Below are positions 1-8,417 of a DNA stretch of 15,866 bases, piece by piece. The stretch lies in contig JANXYE010000284.1 in the NCBI GenBank assembly GCA_025350285.1, positions 1 to 15,866 of the forward strand. The letters are read 5' to 3'. The notes under the pieces were generated by a model. That model was given only the letters and a program-made list of their open reading frames with translations, was not told where the DNA came from and made no database searches. Within the stretch, counting starts at the first letter, position 1. Every line of letters begins with the position of its first letter. This DNA is from Chloroflexota bacterium. GTDB lineage: Bacteria; Chloroflexota; Dehalococcoidia; Tepidiformales; Tepidiformaceae. The position numbers and the translations under genes were made by a program.

Positions 1-162
1 GATCACCCGAAGCTGCTCGTCCTCGTGAAGCTGGACCGCAACACGGATGGACAGACCGGGACGGCCGCGGCCGCCCCCGTGTTCGCCAAAATCGCTGACG
101 ACGCCCTCCACTATCTCAACGTCCGGCCAGACGCCGCGCAGTACGCGCAGGCTCCGCGATGA
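1..162 (+). CDS. ftsI: C-terminal end of FtsI-type septal transpeptidase (class B PBP), partial
   Basis: Only the last 53 codons of this gene are in the window; the frame is open from base 1 and stops with TGA at 160-162. The residues APVFAKIADDALHYLNV followed by a proline-rich tail match the end of class B penicillin-binding protein transpeptidase domains, which typically read AAPVF..I...L.YL...P. The family cross-links septal peptidoglycan on the outer face of the membrane, working with the polymerase FtsW encoded downstream. The active-site SxxK, SxN and KTG motifs lie upstream and cannot be checked. Its stop overlaps the murF start as ATGA, indicating translational coupling. A SpoVD- or PBP2-like relative cannot be excluded from this fragment. 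The short tail does not resemble the C-terminus of MurE, which is the other gene expected before murF. Confidence 0.82.
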   Translation, partial: DHPKLLVLVKLDRNTDGQTGTAAAAPVFAKIADDALHYLNVRPDAAQYAQAPR

Positions 163-1532
163 GCGGCCTGACGACGGCCTGGGTAGCGCGAGAGATGCGC
201 AAACGCGGGTACTTCGTGGCCGAAGGGCCAGATGCGCCGATCGAAGGCGGCGCCGCCGACTCTCGCCGCGTCCGCACCGGTGATCTCTTCACCGCCTTCC
301 CGGGCGAACAGACCGACGGGAACCTTTACGTGGCCGACGCGCTCCGAAACGGCGCGGTTGCCGCCATCTGCGCGACGCCGCCCGCCGGCGAGTGGCCAGA
401 CAAGACGATCATCATCGCCCCGGACCCGACTCTGGCCGTCGGCCAACTGGCGCAGGCGTGGCGGGCCGCCTGCGCCACGCGCGTGGTCGGCATCACCGGG
501 ACGGTAGGCAAGACGACCGCCAAGGAGCTGACGGCGGCGTCCCTCGCGACGAACTTCAACACCCACCGTAGCGAGGGGAACTTCAACAGCCGAGAGGGCC
601 TCCCATTGGCCCTGCTCAGCCTGAGGACTGAGCACGAAGTCTCGGTACTCGAAATGGGGATGGATAGCAGAGGCGAAATTCGCCGCCTTTGCGAGATCGC
701 CGAGCCCGAAGTGGGCGTGGTCCTGAACATCGGGCTGACGCACGTTTCGAAGCTCGGGAGCGCCGAGGCGATCGCCGAGGAAAAGCTCTCGCTGCCTCGC
801 TACCTCGGCTCCGGCCAGACAGCCGTGCTCAACGCGGACGACCCGTGGATCGCGGCGGCCATCCCGTCGCTCGCCTGCCGCGTGATCTCCTTCGGCAGCG
901 CGGATGGGGCGAACCTGCGCGCCGGGCCGGTGACGAACCTCGGGCTCGATGGGACGCGCTTCGCCGTCTGTTTCGAAGGGCGGCGCGCCGAAGTACGTTC
1001 GCGGATGCCCGGAGCGCACCTCGTCCCCGCCGCCTTGGCGGCCATCGGCTGCGCGCTCGCCCTCGGGATGACCGTGGCCGAAGCCTCCGAAGCCGTCTCC
1101 AACGCGGAGGCCCCCGGGCGGATCCAGCGGCGGACGAGCGATACCGGCGCCGTCATCCTCGACGACCGATACAACTCGAGCCCGGCCTCGCTGGCGGGCG
1201 CGCTGGACCTCCTCGGGAGCCTCCCCGGCCGGCGCTTCGCGTTGCTGGGCAAGATGGCCGAACTCGGGGACTTCGAGGTCACCGAGCACGAGAAGGCGGG
1301 ACGGCTCGCGGCCCGCTCCTGCGACCTCCTCTTCGTTTTCGGCGAAACGGCACGGCCTCTGGCGGAGGCGGCGCGGGCAACCGGGGGTAGCGACGTACGC
1401 TGGTTCGCGGACAAGGATGCGGCGGCGGCCGAACTGCGGGCGTTGCTCCGCGAAGGCGACGTCGTGCTCGTCAAGGGGTCTCGCAGCGAAGCCCTGGAGT
1501 CGGTCATACCGCTGCTGGAGGGCACGCGATGA
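159..1532 (+). CDS. murF: UDP-MurNAc-tripeptide--D-alanyl-D-alanine ligase MurF
   Basis: A 457-residue Mur ligase that adds the D-Ala-D-Ala dipeptide to UDP-MurNAc-tripeptide in the cytoplasm, using ATP. The N-terminal UDP-binding domain carries ADSRRVRTGDLFTAFPGE (about 33-50). The ATP-binding P-loop is GITGTVGKTT (111-120). The MurF-specific GNFNS motif is at 140-144, where MurE would show YRTTTPE. The central domain has NIGLTHVSKLG and EEKLSL (190-212), and the C-terminal domain has DDRYNSSPAS (335-344) and LGKMAELGDFE. Length is normal for the family. The ATG overlaps the ftsI stop and the TGA overlaps the mraY start, both as ATGA. No strong Shine-Dalgarno precedes the start, in keeping with coupled translation. 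Identity as MurF rather than MurE is firm on motifs; the dipeptide substrate comes from Ddl further down the same cluster. Confidence 0.96.
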   Translation: MSGLTTAWVAREMRKRGYFVAEGPDAPIEGGAADSRRVRTGDLFTAFPGEQTDGNLYVADALRNGAVAAICATPPAGEWPDKTIIIAPDPTLAVGQLAQAWRAACATRVVGITGTVGKTTAKELTAASLATNFNTHRSEGNFNSREGLPLALLSLRTEHEVSVLEMGMDSRGEIRRLCEIAEPEVGVVLNIGLTHVSKLGSAEAIAEEKLSLPRYLGSGQTAVLNADDPWIAAAIPSLACRVISFGSADGANLRAGPVTNLGLDGTRFAVCFEGRRAEVRSRMPGAHLVPAALAAIGCALALGMTVAEASEAVSNAEAPGRIQRRTSDTGAVILDDRYNSSPASLAGALDLLGSLPGRRFALLGKMAELGDFEVTEHEKAGRLAARSCDLLFVFGETARPLAEAARATGGSDVRWFADKDAAAAELRALLREGDVVLVKGSRSEALESVIPLLEGTR

Positions 1533-2497
1533 TTCACGCGCTCATGTCCGGCGTCATAGCGTTCGCCATTTCCGTCGTGCTTGGGCAGCCCATTGTGCGG
1601 CGCCTTCGCACCCAAAAGGTCGGCAAGCAGATCAGCGAACATCAGCCGTCTTCGCACCAGGCGAAGGCCGGTACACCGACCTTTGGCGGACTGATCATCT
1701 GGGCGCCGACGCTGCTCGTGACGGCCGTCGCCGTCAGTTGGTGGGACAACCGCTCCATCCTCCTGCCGCTCGCGATGATCGCGATAACCGGCGCCGCCGG
1801 CTTCGTCGATGACCTCGGGACGCTCCAGCACCGCACCCAAAAGGGTCTCTCCTGGCGGTTCAAGATCACCTTCCTCACCTTCTTTGGGCTCTTTGCGGCA
1901 GTCATCCTCTACAGCCAGATCAGGGTCGAATCGATAAACGTGCCCTGGGCCGGATCGGCCGAACTCGGCCTCTGGTACATCCCCATCGCCACCCTCGTCG
2001 TCGTCGCGACCACCACCGGCGTCGCCGTTTCGGACGGGCTCGATGGGCTCACCGGAGGTACGACGCTGATCGCCTTCATCGCCTACGGGATCATCGCGTT
2101 TACGCAGGGCCAGGATTATGTCGCGACCTTCGCCTTTATCATCGCCGGCGCGAACCTTGGCTTCGTCTGGTACAACGCCCACCCGGCGAAGGTCTTCATG
2201 GGCGATACCGGCGCCCTCGCCCTTGGCTCCAGCCTGGCCGTCGTTGCCCTCATGACCGGCCAGTGGCTGCTCCTGCCCATTATCGGGTCCGTGTTCGTGG
2301 CTGAAGGGATGAGCAACGTCATCCAGATCGCGTACTTCAAGATGACCGGTGGCAAGCGCTTCTTCCGGCGCGCTCCCCTCCATCACCACTTCGAAGAGAT
2401 TGGCTGGGCGGAGACGCAGGTCGTCACCCGCGCCTGGATCGTCAGCATCGTGAGCGCCTTCCTCGGCGTCGCCTTCGCCCTGGCGGTGCCTTCATGA
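1529..2497 (+). CDS. mraY: Phospho-N-acetylmuramoyl-pentapeptide-transferase MraY
   Basis: A 322-residue polytopic membrane enzyme that transfers phospho-MurNAc-pentapeptide from UDP to undecaprenyl phosphate, making lipid I. About ten hydrophobic segments span the protein. Hallmarks are KVGKQISEHQPSSHQAKAGTPTFGG (30-54, split here as KVGKQISEHQ and GTPTFGG), the aspartate pair in GFVDDL (91-96), SDGLDGLTGG (168-177), FMGDTGALALG (223-233) with the third conserved aspartate at 226, and LHHHFEEIGW (284-293). One difference is visible: the stretch before SDGLDG reads TTGVAV, whereas many MraY proteins have two asparagines there (SNAVNLTDG). The gene overlaps murF upstream and murD downstream as ATGA, so ribosomes can pass directly between them. 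Length is slightly short of the E. coli protein (360), which is common outside Proteobacteria. Confidence 0.96.
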   Translation: MIHALMSGVIAFAISVVLGQPIVRRLRTQKVGKQISEHQPSSHQAKAGTPTFGGLIIWAPTLLVTAVAVSWWDNRSILLPLAMIAITGAAGFVDDLGTLQHRTQKGLSWRFKITFLTFFGLFAAVILYSQIRVESINVPWAGSAELGLWYIPIATLVVVATTTGVAVSDGLDGLTGGTTLIAFIAYGIIAFTQGQDYVATFAFIIAGANLGFVWYNAHPAKVFMGDTGALALGSSLAVVALMTGQWLLLPIIGSVFVAEGMSNVIQIAYFKMTGGKRFFRRAPLHHHFEEIGWAETQVVTRAWIVSIVSAFLGVAFALAVPS

Positions 2498-3876
2498 ACG
2501 ACCTCTCCCACTTCGCAGGCAAACGCGTACTCGTCTATTCGCTCGGCATCGAAGGACGCGACCTCGCCGCCCTCTTCGTCCGCGTCGGCGCCCACGTCGT
2601 CATGTCCGACACACGGACCGAGGCCCAGCTCGGCGAGGCGAAGGCGGCCGCGCCCGCGGGAGTCGAGCTTGTCGTTTGCGGACAGCCTCTGCTCGACCCG
2701 GCCGGGTTCGATCTGCTGGCGGTCTCCCAGTCGGTGCTGCGCCACGACCCTGCCGTGGTCCGTGCGCGCGAACTCGGCATCGAAGTGACCTCGCAAATGC
2801 GCCTGTTTTTGCGGCTCTGCCGGGGCCGCATGATCGGTATCACGGGAGCGAGCGGAAAATCGACAACGACGGCGCTCACCGGCGCAATGGCCGCCGCCGC
2901 CGGCATCCAGCACATCGTCGGTGGGAACATCGGGCAGGCGCTCCTGGGAAGGCTCGACGAGATCAGCGAAGCGGCCACGGTCGTCCTCGAAATCAGCCAT
3001 ACGCAGCTCCAGTACACCGATCGCTCGCCCGCAATCGCGGCGATTACGAATGTGACGCCCAACCATCTCGATCAGTTCTCCTGGGATGCCTACGTCGGGC
3101 TCAAGCGCCACATCCTCGAATACCAGCGACCCGGCGATACGGCCATCCTCAACGCCGACGACCATACCAGCCGTGCTTTGGTGGCCGACGTCCGCGGACA
3201 GCTGGCCCGGACTTCGCTCCTAACGCAGCCCGACGGAGACGGCGCCTGGCTGGACCGAGGGGTGATTACCTGCCGCCGCGGCAAGCAAAAGCGCGAGATT
3301 ATCGACCGCGGCGCGATCCGCCTGCGCGGCGACCACAATGTTGCCAACGTGACCATGGCCTGCGCTATCGCCAACGCGGCCGGCTGGCCGGACGCGGCCA
3401 TCCGTTCGGCGGCCGCGACGTTTACCGGCGTCCCCCATCGGCTCGAGGTGATGGGCCAGGCGCTGGCCGCGACCTGGGTCAACGATAGCATCGCGACATC
3501 TCCGGAGCGGACGATGGCCGGGCTCAACGCCTTCACCGAACCGGTCGTCTTGCTCCTCGGGGGGCGTGACAAGAACCTGCCCATAGACGGCCTGCGCGAA
3601 CTGGCGGGCCAACGCTGCCGGGCCGTCGTGACGTTCGGCGAGGCCGGCGATCTCTTTTTCCAGGCGATGGCAGGGAGCGTTCACGACCGGCTGCGCGTGG
3701 CCACGCTCGAAGAGGCGGTGGCCGCCGCGACCGAAATCGTGCGCCCGGGCGATGTCGTGCTGCTTTCGCCCGGCGGCACCAGCTTCGACGCCTACCCCAA
3801 CTTCGAATCACGCGGCGAGCGGTTCCGTCAGCTCGTCCGGGCGATACCCGGCTTCGTCGCGGAGGTGTCGCCATAG
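2494..3876 (+). CDS. murD: UDP-N-acetylmuramoyl-L-alanine--D-glutamate ligase MurD
   Basis: A 460-residue cytoplasmic ATP-dependent ligase that adds D-Glu to UDP-MurNAc-L-Ala. The N-terminal Rossmann domain starts with RVLVYSLGIEGRDLA. The P-loop is GITGASGKSTTT (115-126), with Ser where many MurD proteins have Asn. The central domain has GGNIGQALL, LEISHTQLQ with the conserved Glu (166), NVTPNHLDQF with the metal-site His (191), and Lys204 in GLKRHIL, the position that is carbamylated in the family. The C-terminal domain has HRLE, NDSIATS (330-336), GGRDKN (Lys360) and GGTSFDAYPNF, with Ser430 and Phe437 at the D-Glu-binding positions. Isoleucine replaces the Lys of the usual NDSKAT motif, but the following Thr is kept. 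It overlaps mraY as ATGA, and ftsW follows after 5 bases. Confidence 0.95.
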   Translation: MNDLSHFAGKRVLVYSLGIEGRDLAALFVRVGAHVVMSDTRTEAQLGEAKAAAPAGVELVVCGQPLLDPAGFDLLAVSQSVLRHDPAVVRARELGIEVTSQMRLFLRLCRGRMIGITGASGKSTTTALTGAMAAAAGIQHIVGGNIGQALLGRLDEISEAATVVLEISHTQLQYTDRSPAIAAITNVTPNHLDQFSWDAYVGLKRHILEYQRPGDTAILNADDHTSRALVADVRGQLARTSLLTQPDGDGAWLDRGVITCRRGKQKREIIDRGAIRLRGDHNVANVTMACAIANAAGWPDAAIRSAAATFTGVPHRLEVMGQALAATWVNDSIATSPERTMAGLNAFTEPVVLLLGGRDKNLPIDGLRELAGQRCRAVVTFGEAGDLFFQAMAGSVHDRLRVATLEEAVAAATEIVRPGDVVLLSPGGTSFDAYPNFESRGERFRQLVRAIPGFVAEVSP

Positions 3877-3881
3877 CCACG

Positions 3882-5048
3882 ATGCGTCTTCCTGCCGCCA
3901 GCCCGGCCCACCCGGACTACTTGATCCTCCTGCTCACGGCGGCCTTAACGGTCGTCGGCCTGATCGCGGTCTGGAGCGCGAGCTTCGTGATCAGCCTCGC
4001 CCGCTTCGGCAATCCGGAGCACTACATCTTCAACCAGCTCATCTGGTGCGGGTTCGGGCTGGCGCTCTTCATCGCGGCGGCCAGGACGGATTACCTGACC
4101 TACAAGCGGCACGCCTTGCTGCTCATGCTCTTGACCCTCGGCGCCCTGATCGCCGTCCTCGTCGTCGGCAACGAGGCGAACGGCGCGAGGCGCTGGATCG
4201 GCTACGGGCCGCTCAGCTTCCAGCCGGCCGAGTTCGCGAAGTTGACGATTACCATCTACCTCGCCGCCTGGCTCGGTTCCAAGGGAGCGACCCTCCGCAG
4301 TTTCGAAGGTGGCTTCTGGCCCTTCGTCATCATCATCGCCGCGGTCGGCTTTCTGGTCATGAAGCAACCAAGCCTCGGCACGACCCTCATCATCTTCACG
4401 ATCGCCGTCACGATGTTCTTCGTTGCGGGAGCGTCGTTTAAGCAGATGTTCGCGCTCGCCGCGGCCGGCCTCCTGGCCGTGGCCATTCTCGCCGCCGTTG
4501 CGGGCTACCGCCTGGACCGCGTTACGACATTCCTTTCGCCAGACGCCGACCCGGGCGGAAAAGGCTTTCAAACGCAGCAGGCGCTGGTCGCGATGGGCAA
4601 CGGTGGCGTCGAAGGGCTTGGTCTCGGGGCCAGCCGCGGAAAATTCTTCTACATCCCGGAGAGCCACACGGACGGCGTCTACGCGATCATCGGCGAGGAG
4701 GCCGGATTCGTCGGCACGGTCGTCGTGCTCTTCTTTTATGTGGCGCTGATGATCCGCGGGTTCACCGTGGCCCGCCGCTGCCACGACGACTTCGGCACCC
4801 TCGTAGCGACCGGCATCACGACCTGGATCACCGTCCAGGCGTTCCTGAACATCGCCGGCATCACGAGCCTGATGCCGCTCACCGGAGTGCCATTGCCGTT
4901 CCTCAGCTTCGGCGGGAACGCGCTCGCCTCGGCCTTGCTGGCGATGGGCGTCCTCATGAGCATCTCCCGCTACGGCCAGCTCCACGCCGAGCGAGCGACG
5001 GAGCCTCCGCGCGGTGGCCGCATCGTGCGCAGGAGGGCCGCCGGATGA
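3882..5048 (+). CDS. ftsW: Septal peptidoglycan polymerase FtsW (SEDS family)
   Basis: A 388-residue SEDS glycosyltransferase with about ten membrane segments, which polymerises lipid II at the septum as the partner of FtsI. Signature stretches are NGARRWIGYGPLSFQPAEFAK (split: NGARRWIGYG, 100-109, and QPAEFAKL, 114-121), KQPSLGTTLII (161-171), and the long periplasmic loop with PESHTDGVYAIIGEEAGF. Asp264 in that loop matches the proposed catalytic aspartate of FtsW and RodA. The family end motif is PLTGVPLPFLSFGG (332-345). The cluster position beside ftsI, murD and murG favours FtsW over RodA. The ATG at 3882 lies 5 bases after the murD stop; a GGAGGT sits about 16 bases upstream, rather far, so coupling probably helps. 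The stop overlaps the murG start. Confidence 0.94.
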   Translation: MRLPAASPAHPDYLILLLTAALTVVGLIAVWSASFVISLARFGNPEHYIFNQLIWCGFGLALFIAAARTDYLTYKRHALLLMLLTLGALIAVLVVGNEANGARRWIGYGPLSFQPAEFAKLTITIYLAAWLGSKGATLRSFEGGFWPFVIIIAAVGFLVMKQPSLGTTLIIFTIAVTMFFVAGASFKQMFALAAAGLLAVAILAAVAGYRLDRVTTFLSPDADPGGKGFQTQQALVAMGNGGVEGLGLGASRGKFFYIPESHTDGVYAIIGEEAGFVGTVVVLFFYVALMIRGFTVARRCHDDFGTLVATGITTWITVQAFLNIAGITSLMPLTGVPLPFLSFGGNALASALLAMGVLMSISRYGQLHAERATEPPRGGRIVRRRAAG

Positions 5049-6136
5049 AGAAGCTCGTCCTCACTGGCGGCGGCACCGGCGGCCATATCTACCCCGCGAT
5101 CTCGGTGCTCGAAGCGCTCCGCGCACAGCCAGGGGCTGTGGGCGAAGTCCGGTTTTTCGGGCCGGAGAATCGCGGCGAGCGAGCGATGGTCGAACGCTAC
5201 GGCCTGCGCTTCGAGAGCGTGCCCGCCGCCCCCATCCGGGGACGCGGTCCGCTCGCGCTGGTCCGGAGCTTCGCGCGCCTCGGCTGGGGCGCCGCGGTCG
5301 CGACGCGCCGCCTGCTCGCCTTCCGGCCAGGGGTCGTATTCAGCACCGGCGGCTACGCGAGCTTCCCCTGCTGCGTCGCCGCCCGTCTGCTGCGAAAACC
5401 CGTCGTCGTCTACCTCCCGGACGTGAGCCCCGGCTGGGCGGTGAAGGCCGAAATGCGCCTCGCCACCCGCCTCGCCACCACCACCGAGGCAGCCCTCAAT
5501 CACCTCCCTCGCCGAAAGACGACGGTGACTGGCTACCCCGTACGCCCGGCGTTCTTCGAACACACGCGCGCGGAAGCGCGCCAGCTCCTCGGCATCCCCG
5601 CCGAGGCGAAGGTGCTGCTCATCGCCGGCGCGAGCCAGGGAGCGACCGCGATCAACTCGGCGGTCTTCAAAGGGGTCCGCGGGCTCCTCAACGGCATGAC
5701 CGTCACCCACATCACCGGCGCGGCCGGCTACGACGAGGCACGCGGCTTCGAAAGCCAGCTCGGGCGCGAACTGGACGGACGCTACCACCCCTCACCGTTC
5801 CGCGAAGACCTGCCCGCCCTGATGATCGCGGCGGACCTCGCCGTCATGCGCGCCGGAGCGAGCACGCTCGGCGAACTCACGGCCGCGGGCCTGCCAGCGG
5901 TGCTCGTGCCGGGCGCCTTCGCCGGGGGACACCAGCGCGCCAACGCGAAATGGCTGGCGGATGCCGGGGCCGCCGTCGTGCTCGAAGAGAAGGATCTCGG
6001 CAGCCTCTGCGACATGGTCGAGAACCTTATGGCGGACGAGCCGCGGCTCGCCGCCATGCGCGCCGCCGCGCTCGGCCTTGCCCGCCCGAACGCCGCCCGC
6101 GATATCGCCAACCTCATCCTGGAGGTGGCGAAGTGA
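5045..6136 (+). CDS. murG: Lipid II synthase MurG (GlcNAc transferase)
   Basis: A 363-residue GT28 glycosyltransferase acting at the inner face of the membrane, transferring GlcNAc from UDP-GlcNAc to lipid I to give lipid II. The N-terminal glycine-rich loop GGGTGGHIYPAISV is at 8-21 and includes the conserved His14. FSTGGYASFP is at 99-108. GASQGATAIN (195-204) matches the second glycine-rich loop. RAGASTLGELTAAGLPAVLVP (split: RAGASTLGEL and AGLPAVLVP, 269-289) and HQRANA (296-301) form the UDP-GlcNAc site. The usual HEQN motif of the N-terminal domain is replaced by YLPD (123-126). A strong AGGAGG at 5031-5036, 8 bases before the ATG, supports this start. ATGA overlap with ftsW; GTGA overlap with murC. 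Confidence 0.95.
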   Translation: MKKLVLTGGGTGGHIYPAISVLEALRAQPGAVGEVRFFGPENRGERAMVERYGLRFESVPAAPIRGRGPLALVRSFARLGWGAAVATRRLLAFRPGVVFSTGGYASFPCCVAARLLRKPVVVYLPDVSPGWAVKAEMRLATRLATTTEAALNHLPRRKTTVTGYPVRPAFFEHTRAEARQLLGIPAEAKVLLIAGASQGATAINSAVFKGVRGLLNGMTVTHITGAAGYDEARGFESQLGRELDGRYHPSPFREDLPALMIAADLAVMRAGASTLGELTAAGLPAVLVPGAFAGGHQRANAKWLADAGAAVVLEEKDLGSLCDMVENLMADEPRLAAMRAAALGLARPNAARDIANLILEVAK

Positions 6137-7506
6137 TCGACGAGATTCGCGGGCCCGTCCACCTCGTCGGCATCGGTGGCATGCACATGTCCGCGATCGG
6201 ACAGCTGCTCCTGGAGCGCGGCATTCCCGTGACCGGCAGCGACCTCCGTCCTTCGGAGTTCACGGCGCGGCTCGAAACCCTGGGCGCGACCGTGTTCTCC
6301 GGCCACGCCGCCGCGAACGTCGGCGACGCCACGCTCGTCGTAACCACGGCGGCGGCGGCTACGGACAACCCGGAGCTGGTCGAGGCGCGCTCACGAGCCA
6401 TTCCCATTCTCATCCGGGCGGAAATGGTGGCGAAGCTGATGCAGGGGAAGCGCGTCATCGCGGTCGCCGGCGCACACGGAAAAACGACGACGTCCAGCCT
6501 CATCGCGTTCATTCTCAGCGAGGCTGGGCTGCGGCCGATGTACCTCCTTGGCGGTGAAAGCATCGACCTCGGCGGGCACGCTGCCTGGGGCGAAGGCGAC
6601 CTCTGCGTCGTCGAAGCGGACGAATACAAGCGCGCCTTCCACGAATACGAACCGGAAATCGCCGTGATCACGAACGTGGAGGCGGACCACCTCGACTACT
6701 ACGGCACCGAATCCGCCTATCACGAAGCGTTCGAAGTCTTCGCCCGAAGGGTGAAACGGGGCGGACGGTTGCTCGCCTGCTGGGACGACCCAGGGGCCAG
6801 GCGCGCCAGCGAAGCCGTCGAGAACGAGCCGTTTGCCACCGAGACCTACGGCATGGAGGGCACACGCTTCTGGCAGGCGACCGACCTCCGCCCTGAGGCG
6901 GACGGCATCGAGTTCACCCTCCGGCGGGCGGGCGCGGCGCTCGGCGGCCTGCGCGCCGCCGTCCCGGCGGACCACTTCGTCCGCAACGTAACGGCCGCGG
7001 CCGGCGTCTGCCTGGGATTGGGTGTGCCCTTCGAAGCGGTAGCCGCCGCCGTGGCGAAGTTCCAGGGCGCGCGCCGCCGGTTCGAAACGGTCGGCCAGGC
7101 CGGCGGCATCCTCATTATGGACGACTACGCCCACCACCCGACCGAGGTTCGCGCGACGATCGACGCCGCCCGGCGCCGCTTCCCCGGCCAACGGCTCATC
7201 GGCGTTTATCAGCCCCACACCTACAGCCGCATTTCCTACCTGTGGGACGACTGGATCCGCTGTTGGGCCGGGCTGGACGAACTCGTCCTGCTGGAGACCT
7301 ATGCGGCGCGCGAAACGCCCGTCGCCGGCCGGAGCGCCGCCGACCTGGCGACGGCGATCGTCGAGCCGCCCGCCCACTACGCGCGCGACTTCGACGACGC
7401 GGCCCGCCAGGCGGCGGGGCTCGCGCGGCCGGGCGACGTGATCTTCACCATCGGCGCCGGCGATGTGGTCGAAGTCGGGCCCAAGATCCTGGAGCTGTTG
7501 CGATGA
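6133..7506 (+). CDS. murC: UDP-N-acetylmuramate--L-alanine ligase MurC
   Basis: A 457-residue ligase that adds the first amino acid, L-Ala, to UDP-MurNAc. Motifs in order: HLVGIGGMHMSAIG (10-23), P-loop AGAHGKTTTSS (112-122), EADEYKRAF (161-169), NVEADHLDYYG (181-191), GARRRFE (312-318), DDYAHHPTEV (330-339) and QPHTYSR (360-366), all typical of MurC rather than Mpl or MurE. The start is taken as GTG at 6133, which overlaps the murG stop as GTGA and has GGAGGT at 6121-6126, 6 bases upstream. The reading frame is open much further upstream, back to about 5014, but that extension only overlaps murG in another frame and has no MurC-like sequence. The stop overlaps the murB start as ATGA. Length is normal for the family. 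Confidence 0.95.
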   Translation: MIDEIRGPVHLVGIGGMHMSAIGQLLLERGIPVTGSDLRPSEFTARLETLGATVFSGHAAANVGDATLVVTTAAAATDNPELVEARSRAIPILIRAEMVAKLMQGKRVIAVAGAHGKTTTSSLIAFILSEAGLRPMYLLGGESIDLGGHAAWGEGDLCVVEADEYKRAFHEYEPEIAVITNVEADHLDYYGTESAYHEAFEVFARRVKRGGRLLACWDDPGARRASEAVENEPFATETYGMEGTRFWQATDLRPEADGIEFTLRRAGAALGGLRAAVPADHFVRNVTAAAGVCLGLGVPFEAVAAAVAKFQGARRRFETVGQAGGILIMDDYAHHPTEVRATIDAARRRFPGQRLIGVYQPHTYSRISYLWDDWIRCWAGLDELVLLETYAARETPVAGRSAADLATAIVEPPAHYARDFDDAARQAAGLARPGDVIFTIGAGDVVEVGPKILELLR

Positions 7507-8417
7507 GCGCGATTGAACTGCTCGCCGGGCAATTGGAGCCATTCGCCACCGTCAAACGGGACGAGCCGCTTTCGCGCCACACGACTTTCGGCGTCGGGGG
7601 CCCGGCCGACCTCTTTGCCACGGTGCGGGACGCCGAGGCGCTGAAGCGCGCGACCCTTGCCGCGGCGGACGCGGGCGTCCAGACCTTCGTGCTGGGCAGC
7701 GGCAGCAACATCCTCGTGGCCGACTGCGGCATCCGCGGGCTCGTCATCGACAACCGGGCGCGCGCCGAGATCGTCTCCGGCGGAGGGCTCACCTACCGCC
7801 TGGAGAGCGGCACGAGTTTCGCCGCCTTCGCTCGCAAGATGTGCCGGGCCGGGCTGGCGGGCCTCTCCTGGGCGGTCGGCATCCCCGGCACGCTCGGGGG
7901 AGCCGTCGTCTACAACGCGGGCGCTTACGGAGGCTGCCTCGCCGATGTCCTGCGGCGCGTGCGCCTCGTCGAGGCCGGGGGCCGCGACGAGTGGCTGGAC
8001 GCCGCCAGCCTGGGCCTCGTCTATCGCGGCAGTGTCTTCACGCGCGGCCAGTTCGTAGGCAAAACGGTGCTCGAAACCGAAGTCGAAATGACGCCCGGCG
8101 ATGCGAAGGCGCTGCTCGCGACGGCCGCCGCCCACGACGCCAGGCGGCTCGGCGCGCAGCCACGCGGCAGGAACGCTGGCTCGATCTTCAAGAATCCGCC
8201 GGATAACCCCGCCTGGAAGCTGATCGACAGCGTCGGCCTGCGCGGAGAACGGCGCGGCGATGCGGCCATCAGCGAGATGCACTGCAACTTCTTCGTGAAC
8301 TACGGACAGGCGAAGGCGTCGGAGGTTGCCGCATTGGTCGAAGAAGCGGAACGACGGGTGTTCGAGCGGTTCGGCCTGCGCCTGGAACGCGAAGTCGCGT
8401 TTGTGGGGGCGTGGTGA
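7503..8417 (+). CDS. murB: UDP-N-acetylenolpyruvoylglucosamine reductase MurB
   Basis: A 304-residue FAD-dependent reductase that converts UDP-GlcNAc-enolpyruvate to UDP-MurNAc with NADPH. PLSRHTTFGVGGPADLF (22-38) and LGSGSNILVAD (64-74) belong to the FAD-binding PCMH-type domain, followed by IPGTLGGAVVYNAGAYGG (127-144). The C-terminal MurB domain has LVYRGSVF with the substrate-contacting YR (174-175), and NAGSIFKNP with Ser227, the expected proton donor. It ends with SEMHCNFFVNYGQA (257-270) and a glutamate-containing LEREVAF. The size of about 300 residues fits the shorter type II MurB proteins found in Gram-positive and related groups. The ATG overlaps the murC stop. The stop overlaps the ddl start, so the cluster places murB directly after murC in pathway-related order. 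Confidence 0.95.
   Translation: MSAIELLAGQLEPFATVKRDEPLSRHTTFGVGGPADLFATVRDAEALKRATLAAADAGVQTFVLGSGSNILVADCGIRGLVIDNRARAEIVSGGGLTYRLESGTSFAAFARKMCRAGLAGLSWAVGIPGTLGGAVVYNAGAYGGCLADVLRRVRLVEAGGRDEWLDAASLGLVYRGSVFTRGQFVGKTVLETEVEMTPGDAKALLATAAAHDARRLGAQPRGRNAGSIFKNPPDNPAWKLIDSVGLRGERRGDAAISEMHCNFFVNYGQAKASEVAALVEEAERRVFERFGLRLEREVAFVGAW

Noticed and set aside
800..2389. A 529-codon open frame on the - strand opposite murF and mraY
   Set aside because: It is antisense to two certain genes, rich in Arg, Gly and Asp as expected of GC-rich shadow frames, and matches no family.
3945..4985. A 346-codon - strand frame opposite ftsW
   Set aside because: Strongly charged, repetitive composition and full overlap with ftsW mark it as a shadow frame.
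5014..6132. N-terminal extension of murC in the same open frame
   Set aside because: It runs through murG in another frame, has low-complexity Arg/Pro composition, and the GTG at 6133 with GGAGGT fits the family start.
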